Shown one piece after another: positions 1 through 4,288 of a stretch of DNA of 5,000 nt (position 1 is the stretch's first letter; every line of letters begins with the position of its first letter). The position numbers and the translations under genes are program-made. The stretch comes from Alphaproteobacteria bacterium. Lineage in GTDB: Bacteria; Pseudomonadota; Alphaproteobacteria; BOG-932; Roseiterribacteraceae. The stretch lies in assembly GCA_903970575.1 (NCBI GenBank), contig CAJCJC010000487.1, positions 1 through 5,000 of the forward strand. Reading direction: 5' to 3'. Under the pieces are notes generated by a model, which was not told the DNA's origin, made no database searches, and saw only the letters and a program-made list of their open reading frames with translations.

Positions 1-196
1 CCTTCTCGATCCGCAGCGCCATCTCGGGCGACAAGGCCGCGTTGCCGTTCAGAAGATCGGAAAGGGTCGCGCGCCGCACCCCCAGCGCCTCGGCCGCATC
101 GCCAACCGTCAGGTGCAGCTCATCCAAAATCTCATCGCGCATAAACGCGCCGGCGTGCGGCGGACTTAGCCCAATCTTGCTGGGTTCCTCACGCAT
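1..196 (-). CDS. higA: HigA-type XRE antitoxin, partial (3' end beyond left edge)
   Basis: This is the N-terminal 65 residues of a HigA-family addiction-module antitoxin, a DNA-binding protein that neutralises a HigB ribonuclease and represses its own operon. The visible protein has the family's opening, SPPHAGAFMRDEILDELHLT, with the proline-rich lead and the xGxFxRxEIL pattern. A helix-turn-helix follows at about residues 30-60 (VGDAAEALGV, then RRATLSDLLNG, then ALSPEMALRIEK). The ATG at 196-194 overlaps by one base (TGATG) the TGA of an upstream reading frame ending in LDLEDYH, the arrangement expected for higB-higA. The rest of the protein lies outside the window. The family assignment is firm. 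Whether the protein still has a partner is doubtful, because the toxin frame upstream is only a remnant. Confidence 0.88.
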   Translation of the reverse strand, partial: MREEPSKIGLSPPHAGAFMRDEILDELHLTVGDAAEALGVRRATLSDLLNGNAALSPEMALRIEK

Positions 197-270
197 CAGT
201 GGTAGTCCTCCAAATCCAGGTTGCGGATTTTCTGACCGGGGGCGCATATTTGAAAGATGACAAGTGACAG
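196..270 (-). pseudogene. C-terminal remnant of a HigB-type toxin gene
   Basis: The 24 codons directly before the antitoxin read LSLVIFQICAP, then GQKIRNLDLEDYH, then TGA. The ending resembles the C-terminus of many HigB/RelE-superfamily toxins (beta-strand, then a final acidic-DYH), and the stop overlaps the antitoxin start as TGATG. An in-frame TGA at 273-271 closes the frame upstream. None of the three minus-strand frames at 271-480 shows HigB's KGD, W-S-(V/I)-R or N-W-R motifs. About 70 residues are therefore missing and no start codon exists. I infer that the toxin was destroyed by a deletion or insertion with a breakpoint near 260-271. The tail is short, so recognition rests on the ending plus the operon position. 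Confidence 0.6.
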
Positions 271-383
271 TCATCCCCGCATCGCACAAATTAAGGCCAA
301 TCTCGCCGCCAGCGCGGCGGACATCAAAGCACTATCACCGCGATTCACTGTCACCTCGTTTATCTTCTCAGACCAGGCCCGTT

Positions 384-605
384 ATGCGTCAAATAGTACT
401 CGCCGCGTTCGCACTGTCGCTCGCGCTGGCCGATGTGATTGCCCACTTCGGAAAGCCCACGGAAACCAATCTTGTCACTGACGGAGGGGGCGTGTCCTAT
501 AGCTGGACACTGCGCCAAATACGCTGGAAAACCGGACTTGATAGCTATTTGGGCCCACCTGGCGGGGATTGCGCGGGATACCTATCTATAGGCGAACTCC
601 GGTGA
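384..605 (+). CDS. small secreted protein, unrecognised
   Basis: The 73-residue product starts with a clear Sec-type signal: a basic residue at position 2, then a hydrophobic run IVLAAFALSLALA, with likely cleavage after ALA near residue 16. The mature part opens with DVIAHFGKPTETN and GGGVSYSW. This resembles the opening of small envelope proteins and lipoproteins with a 'G-x-P-(T/D) ... G ... Y-x-(W/Y)' pattern, but I cannot name a family. No good Shine-Dalgarno lies before the ATG. The frame is open upstream to a GTG at 264, but the signal peptide favours the start at 384. The TGA at 603-605 overlaps a GTG at 602-604 in the next gene's frame, which suggests translational coupling. The protein may be a shortened relic: a lipobox would normally follow LALA, yet the mature domain starts at once. 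Confidence 0.5.
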   Translation: MRQIVLAAFALSLALADVIAHFGKPTETNLVTDGGGVSYSWTLRQIRWKTGLDSYLGPPGGDCAGYLSIGELR

Positions 606-628
606 GCGGCCGATATCTTCTCGCCAGC

Positions 629-1942
629 ATGAGGAGCTACATAATCGCCGCTGCCAAATTCTCGCGGGTCCTATGCGGCATCGCATTCTGCGCCCTGGCG
701 CTGACCGCCTGTTCGGCTAGCCATCAGTCGCCGTTGGCGCAACTTTCGACGACGCTGGCGTCATTACCGGATGTTAGCAGCCAGGACGGGGTAAGCGCCG
801 ATCCGTCGCGCGGTGCGCGGCCGGCGTTGACCACGGCCAAGCATGAGTTGCGCGACTGGATCGAGGGGGAGTTGACAGGCGGAGCCTACGCTCATGCGCC
901 CAACATCGACGCCGATGCTTTCGCCAGCCTGATCAACAGCCAGATCAAGGCCGCCGGCATCAATACGCGGCCTGTCCAGATGTGGAGCAATAGCGGCGTG
1001 CTGATCGCCGTTACCTCGTTCAATATCGAGTGCGGGTCGGATGATTCGATCTATGGCTGGAGCTGGGACGGCAAGGCCTGGCGGCGGGTGATTACGCATG
1101 AAATCACCGATTACGCTCCCGACCGCTACAAGCCCGAATCCGTCTACGGCCCCGAGAATGTCCGTTTCGCCGCGGCGGATACGAATGGCGGCGCGGAACT
1201 TCGCATTTTGGTGACCGCGCTCAACACTTGGTGTACCAGCGGCTGGCAGGGACGACGCTTCCAGCTCTACGAACTCGACCGCCAAGCTGGGAGCGCGGCG
1301 CTGCTGGTCGACGGAGAAGTGAATGCCTTCACCAACGAAGGCGATCAGAATGCCAGCCTGACTGCCGATCGCATGGTGATCGAATACACGGGGGAAGACT
1401 TGGACCCGCGGAAATTTCCGTTCGGAACGCGGGCGAGTGTCTATGCGTTGGCCGATGGCAAGGCGACGCCGGTCCCCTGGGCCGCCGCGGACGCGGAAGA
1501 TTTCACCGAGCAATGGATCGCCGCTCCCTGGGCGCAAAGTTCCACCGTCAGCGCGCCAGGCAATCGCAGGCTCGAACAATGGCACATTCACCTACACAGC
1601 CTTTCGCTGCGAGCGAATAACGGTGAATGGACGTCTTTCGCCGACGCCGTCCGCTGCGGCGACCACAGTGACATCTGGGAATACGCCATCGTGTTCGGAA
1701 CGCCCCGGCCAGACGGCGATCTAATCGCCGTCGGGCCGTCCACCATCTGCCGCCATATACCCGGCGAACCACCGGGGAGCTGCACATCCGTGCCCGCGCC
1801 GGGCCAGCTCGCACGCGCGAAGGCCACTTTCATCCATCCCTCCACGGCCTACTTCATCGTGCGACAGATCGCGCCGAACCGGTTCTCGATGACCAACATC
1901 CAGGTAAAGCCACGCGCGGATTGCCCGGCGATTGGCGCGTGA
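629..1942 (+). CDS. exported lipoprotein of unknown function, 437 aa
   Basis: I do not recognise this gene. From the ATG at 629 it has a type II signal peptide: R2 and K10/R13 in the basic region, a hydrophobic stretch at about 14-25, and lipobox LTAC with Cys28 as the lipid-carrying residue. The residue after it is Ser, so outer-membrane sorting is the usual expectation. After a low-complexity linker (about 29-65) comes a soluble region rich in Trp, Asp and short beta-like segments such as IYGWSWDGKAW (141-151) and FAAADTNGGAELRI (180-193), which recalls repeat-type beta domains. Six other cysteines (135, 202, 343, 374, 385, 432) could form disulfides in the periplasm. An in-frame GTG at 602 overlaps the previous gene's stop (GTGA) behind a weak AGGCGA, so the true start may be 602, giving nine more residues. 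No enzymatic motif is visible. Confidence 0.8.
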   Translation: MRSYIIAAAKFSRVLCGIAFCALALTACSASHQSPLAQLSTTLASLPDVSSQDGVSADPSRGARPALTTAKHELRDWIEGELTGGAYAHAPNIDADAFASLINSQIKAAGINTRPVQMWSNSGVLIAVTSFNIECGSDDSIYGWSWDGKAWRRVITHEITDYAPDRYKPESVYGPENVRFAAADTNGGAELRILVTALNTWCTSGWQGRRFQLYELDRQAGSAALLVDGEVNAFTNEGDQNASLTADRMVIEYTGEDLDPRKFPFGTRASVYALADGKATPVPWAAADAEDFTEQWIAAPWAQSSTVSAPGNRRLEQWHIHLHSLSLRANNGEWTSFADAVRCGDHSDIWEYAIVFGTPRPDGDLIAVGPSTICRHIPGEPPGSCTSVPAPGQLARAKATFIHPSTAYFIVRQIAPNRFSMTNIQVKPRADCPAIGA

Positions 1943-1948
1943 GCTACT

Positions 1949-1954
1949 CGGAGG
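1949..1954 (+). promoter_or_regulatory. strong ribosome binding site CGGAGG
   Basis: CGGAGG lies six bases before the ATG at 1961, the best Shine-Dalgarno match and spacing seen in the window. It begins seven bases after the lipoprotein stop, so the message would be shared. The reading frame it serves is only 24 codons, which suggests that a longer gene once started here. Confidence 0.5.
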
Positions 1955-1960
1955 CTCATA

Positions 1961-2035
1961 ATGACTGCGGAGCCGGAATTGGCGGAGTTCTGGGGCACAA
2001 TAAATAAACCCTGCTCGAGACGAATCGTGGTCTGA
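1961..2035 (+). pseudogene. short frame behind a strong RBS; probable 5' end of a broken gene
   Basis: The frame encodes 24 residues (MTAEPELAEFWGTINKP, then CSRRIVV) and stops at TGA 2033-2035. The first 17 residues look like a normal protein start. A shift by +1 at the CCC-T near 2009-2012 opens another frame that stays open to 2315. Before it meets the next gene, that frame encodes acidic, aromatic-rich sequence (ESWSDYDCSSDYYDEFAPAN, then RVVISGEKSYKFNLK). This fits a frameshifted gene whose 3' part was replaced or lost where the FRG-DUF262 gene now starts. A genuine 24-residue peptide or leader is the alternative. I do not recognise either half, so function cannot be given. Confidence 0.35.
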
Positions 2036-2119
2036 CTACGATTGCTCCAGTGATTATTATGATGAATTCGCGCCGGCCAACCCATCTAATAGAGTCGTCA
2101 TTTCCGGCGAGAAGTCCTA

Positions 2120-2132
2120 CAAATTTAATTTG
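2120..2132. promoter_or_regulatory. inverted repeat CAAATT-T-AATTTG, possible operator or -10 region
   Basis: A perfect 6-bp inverted repeat around a single T lies 25 bases before the ATG at 2158, in an AT-rich pocket. It contains TTTAAT (2124-2129), five of six matches to a -10 box. The sequence 17 bases further up (TTTCCG) is a poor -35. It could be a regulator site or promoter for the FRG-DUF262 gene, or chance in AT-rich DNA. Confidence 0.25.
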
Positions 2133-2157
2133 AAGCCCTGCAGTCATAGAGTGGTTG

Positions 2158-3267
2158 ATGCCCGAAGTAGTCGAACCGGAAGATCATCCCACAGAATCTA
2201 CCGCTGTCCAGGCGGAGGAAGTCGCCGCGCCGGTAGTGGAAACGGTTCGCAGCGTCAAAGACTTTGCGGCTCTAATGGTCGAAGCGACGCGCGGAGGAAA
2301 TCGGCGTTGGTTTAGAGGTACCCGCGATTGTACTTACGAACTAGTGCCAAGTCTCTATCGACATCCCAGGATCAAGGGGACTGATATTCCGAAACTATAC
2401 GTCGCGAATTTCACGCTTTTAAATAGCCCCTTGAATCAGAGCGGCAAGAAATATGCTGTGATCGACGGAAAACAGCGCTTGCTCGCTCTGTTCGGCTTCT
2501 TTACGGGTGAATACACTCTGCCGAGGACGTTCACATACTACGACAATCCTTCATTCGAATTGGGCGGCCTTGCCTACAAAGATCTTGTGAACAACTATCC
2601 TCGTGTCGCCCGGCGGTTCGACAACTACCCGTTGACGGTCGTCCATGTGGTCACAGATGACGAGGCCAAGATCAACGAGCTGTTTCTTCGCCTCAATGCC
2701 AGTAAACCCTTAACCGGCGCGGAAATTCGTAATGCGATGCTGGGAGAGGTCCCCCAGGTAATTCGGGAACTGGTGGGGCACCCGTTCTGGAATAGAATTA
2801 AATTCAACACGCTGCGAGGTCAGGACAAGAACACTGCGGCGAAACTTCTCCTGATTGAGCATATTGGTACTTTCGTAGACACCAAGAAAACGCAGCTCGA
2901 TGCTCTCGTACGCGCAGCGAACGAGAGCGCAGAACTTGCCGCTCGCGCGGCAGGAGGAGTTGATTCTATCGCGGACGATGAAGCGATTGAGCGCTCCACC
3001 GAGGAAGCTCTTCCCGAGTCGGTAGACGAAGCAGAAACGTTGATCACCGAAGATCTAGTAGACAAGGCTGAAGAAACCGAGGATCCCGATTTCCGTCGGT
3101 CAGCAAGACGAGTGCAGGCGCAACTCGACAAAATGGCATCTATCTTTATCGACAAGGACCCGCTTCTTGTTCAACAGGCACAGATACCTGTTATCTATTG
3201 GCTGGTGCGGGAAATAGAGCCGAGTAGACTCCCCAAAGTCCGCCCATTCCTCCAAAAGTTTGACTAG
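2158..3267 (+). CDS. FRG-DUF262 hybrid protein, ended by an in-frame amber codon
   Basis: The 369-residue product has two parts. Residues 1-75 are an acidic lead followed by the start of an FRG domain: SVKDFAALM (32-40), RWFRG (50-54) and YELVPSLYRHP (60-70). The later FRG hallmark, an H-(Y/G)-x-PTRLLDW-type motif, is absent. From about residue 77 the protein is DUF262, the GmrS/ParB-like fold of type IV restriction and related defence proteins. It has VIDGKQRLLALF (101-112, the DGxQR nucleotide-site motif) and FLRLNASKPLTGAEIRNAM (176-194), then an acidic insert (about 265-312) and a helical tail. The DUF262 N-terminal strand and 'YQRxYxW' region is missing. TAG at 3265-3267 stops the frame, but family-like sequence continues in frame to 3444. 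The ATG at 2158 follows a weak AGAGTGG. GC is well below the flanks. This is probably a decayed hybrid; activity is uncertain. Confidence 0.8.
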   Translation: MPEVVEPEDHPTESTAVQAEEVAAPVVETVRSVKDFAALMVEATRGGNRRWFRGTRDCTYELVPSLYRHPRIKGTDIPKLYVANFTLLNSPLNQSGKKYAVIDGKQRLLALFGFFTGEYTLPRTFTYYDNPSFELGGLAYKDLVNNYPRVARRFDNYPLTVVHVVTDDEAKINELFLRLNASKPLTGAEIRNAMLGEVPQVIRELVGHPFWNRIKFNTLRGQDKNTAAKLLLIEHIGTFVDTKKTQLDALVRAANESAELAARAAGGVDSIADDEAIERSTEEALPESVDEAETLITEDLVDKAEETEDPDFRRSARRVQAQLDKMASIFIDKDPLLVQQAQIPVIYWLVREIEPSRLPKVRPFLQKFD

Positions 3268-3444
3268 GATCGCCAAGCTAACAAAATACGCGAAATCGAT
3301 GACCCCAACCGCGACCTAACATTGATCGACTTTGAGATGCTAGCGCGCTCTAGCAACGACCAGGGGAGCATCCGTGGTCGGTACGGTATCTTGCGGCGGC
3401 GGTTCGATCTTTTCACTGGATGGACTTCCGACCAAAGCAGTTAG
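3268..3444 (+). pseudogene. in-frame C-terminal extension of DUF262 beyond the amber stop
   Basis: The 58 codons after TAG 3265-3267 stay open in the same frame until TAG 3442-3444. They read DRQANKIREIDDPNRD, LTLIDFEMLARSSNDQGSIR, then GRYGILRRRFDLFTG. Full-length DUF262 proteins commonly end this way: a charged stretch, a 'LLEYD-M-x-R-S-x-NDxGSI' segment and a final 'R-x-x-I-L-x-x-R-F' helix. The segment has no start codon or ribosome binding site of its own. It is either the cut-off tail of a nonsense-mutated gene or is made only by amber readthrough. The family resemblance is from memory of such proteins, not from an alignment. Confidence 0.7.
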
Positions 3445-3519
3445 CTGAGGAAATCCGGGCCAGCGTGAGATAACAATGGGCACTGGACTGAACCCCTAGG
3501 GTGAGGCAAGAAAACGGGG

Positions 3520-3539
3520 AATCAGGGTCAGAGTACGAT
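3520..3539 (+). repeat. direct repeat copy 1: AATCAG + GGTCAGAGTACGAT
   Basis: This copy shares AATCAG and GGTCAGAGTRCGAT with the one at 3593-3617, but lacks the spacer between the two blocks. GGGGTCAGAGT-type strings recur in intergenic DNA of many proteobacteria near REP-associated or IS200-like transposases. That link is from general knowledge; no transposase lies here. Confidence 0.55.
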
Positions 3540-3582
3540 AACGATTTAATTCGCGCCGCCTCCCGCCCGGCATGATAGATTG

Positions 3583-3594
3583 TTGGTCAACCAA
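3583..3594. repeat. short inverted repeat TTGGT-CA-ACCAA
   Basis: A 5-bp inverted repeat with a two-base centre lies between the two direct repeats and touches the second. It is too short for a terminator and has no T-run. It may be part of the same repeat unit or of a regulator site. Confidence 0.25.
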
Positions 3595-3617
3595 TCAGAA
3601 TGGGGTCAGAGTGCGAT
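3593..3617 (+). repeat. direct repeat copy 2: AATCAG-AATG-GGGTCAGAGTGCGAT
   Basis: This is the second copy, in the same orientation. GGGTCAGAGTRCGAT is matched at 14 of 15 fixed positions with copy 1 (A/G difference), 78 bases apart. The unit ends 16 bases from the stop of the minus-strand XRE gene, so it lies in the gap between two convergent genes. Confidence 0.55.
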
Positions 3618-3632
3618 TCTTAGGGAAATCTG

Positions 3633-3971
3633 CTAACAGCTTACTTTCAGCGTTCCTCTAACCCTGCGTCTGTCTTGCGGGCTTTCCGGCTCGAAACTGA
3701 TGCGAAGCCGGGTACGCGTGGCTTTGGCGAACCGCTCAAGCGTGCGGTTGGATGGTTTGCCGCGACCACCCTCAAGGCGGGCCACGACGGCCTGCGTGGT
3801 TCCCATCGCTTTGGCCACATCTTCCTGCGTCATGTCGTCCTGCGCGCGCGCTTCGATGACGGCCGCCGCAAGGGCGAATTCCTCCTCAAGCGCATTATAA
3901 GCGGCCACAGACTCGGAATCTTGGCGCCACTTGGCAAAAATCTGCGCCGCCGGAATGGCTTTCTTGGTCAT
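3633..3971 (-). CDS. XRE-family antitoxin (HigA2-like) without a toxin
   Basis: This 112-residue protein belongs to the XRE antitoxin group usually paired with RelE/Gp49-type HigB toxins. Evidence is the lead IFAKWRQDSE then YNALEEEFALAAAVIEAR (11-42), and a helix-turn-helix at about 47-82: MTQEDVAKAMGTTQAVVARL, then EGGRGKPSNRTLERFAKAT, with LRISFEPE after it. Such proteins bind their own promoter and neutralise the toxin. The family's toxin normally lies directly upstream, but here the upstream gene, 39 bases away, is a DUF1640-like protein. The antitoxin is therefore an orphan or a plain regulator. The tail after FEPE (about 16 residues, basic, ending KVSC) seems longer than usual and may come from read-in to repeat DNA. 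GGAAGG sits three bases before the ATG, which supports this start. Confidence 0.85.
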   Translation of the reverse strand: MTKKAIPAAQIFAKWRQDSESVAAYNALEEEFALAAAVIEARAQDDMTQEDVAKAMGTTQAVVARLEGGRGKPSNRTLERFAKATRTRLRISFEPESPQDRRRVRGTLKVSC

Positions 3972-4010
3972 GTACCTTCCGGCGCCAACTGGCGTCTTCC
4001 CGAGGTCCGC

Positions 4011-4253
4011 CTACGGATGTGGGGGCAAATACCGCACGGCGGCCAACAGGATTCCCACGGCGACAACCAACATTCCACCCAGGCGGATCGTCAAGCGCTG
4101 TTCAAGTTGAATGATGTCGTTCTTGGTGGCGAGTTCGGCTCCCGCCATCGCTTCGGCTAATGCCGACGCGGCGGTTTTAGCCTGCTCATGCGTAAACCCG
4201 CCGTCTTCAAGGCGACCGGCCAGTTTCAGAGTATCGAATGGTACAGCAGTCAT
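4011..4253 (-). CDS. DUF1640-like coiled-coil, single-pass membrane protein
   Basis: This 80-residue protein has the DUF1640 (CCDC90-like) plan. It has a short N-terminal helix region (FDTLKLAGRLEDGGFTHEQA, 6-25), a helical stretch with the family's ELATKNDI motif (40-47) leading into a heptad-like LEQRLTIRL, and one membrane helix at about 57-74 (RLGGMLVVAVGILLAAV). It is short: members usually repeat the ELATKxDLxELE unit several times, and here there is a single copy. The role is unknown; the fold suggests self-association at the inner membrane. I chose the ATG at 4253 because the family starts M-T-x-x-x-F-D-T there, although the frame is open further up. There is no Shine-Dalgarno, and a promoter-like pair lies so close that the message may be leaderless. 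Confidence 0.75.
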   Translation of the reverse strand: MTAVPFDTLKLAGRLEDGGFTHEQAKTAASALAEAMAGAELATKNDIIQLEQRLTIRLGGMLVVAVGILLAAVRYLPPHP

Positions 4254-4259
4254 GAGTTC

Positions 4260-4288
4260 TATATAGGGGCGAACTGCGGATAAGTCAC
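4260..4288 (-). promoter_or_regulatory. candidate promoter for the DUF1640-like gene (possibly leaderless)
   Basis: On the minus strand, GTGACT (4288-4283, 4 of 6 with TTGACA) is followed after exactly 17 bases by TATATA (4265-4260, 4 of 6 with TATAAT). The -35 overlaps the stop codon of the TetR gene. The -10 ends six bases before the ATG at 4253, so transcription would begin at or next to the start codon. The absent Shine-Dalgarno fits this. Confidence 0.35.

Noticed and set aside
304..319. Hairpin CGCCGC-CAGC-GCGGCG as a terminator
   Set aside because: The stem is perfect but short, has no following T-run on either strand and does not directly follow a gene end. GC-rich DNA makes such stems often.
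764..1591. Long open frame on the minus strand opposite the lipoprotein gene
   Set aside because: It is rich in Arg, Gly and Pro, has no recognisable motif or ribosome binding site, and lies wholly antisense to a gene with a clear lipoprotein signal. It is a typical GC-rich shadow frame.
2820..3155. Ser/Ala-rich open frame antisense to the DUF262 region
   Set aside because: It is a complement of the Glu/Ala/Asp-rich coding strand, with no independent start signal or domain.
3492..3502. CCCTAGGG palindrome and nearby TGGACTGAACCCC as an insertion-sequence end
   Set aside because: The string faintly recalls some IS termini, but I found no matching opposite end, target duplication or transposase in the window.
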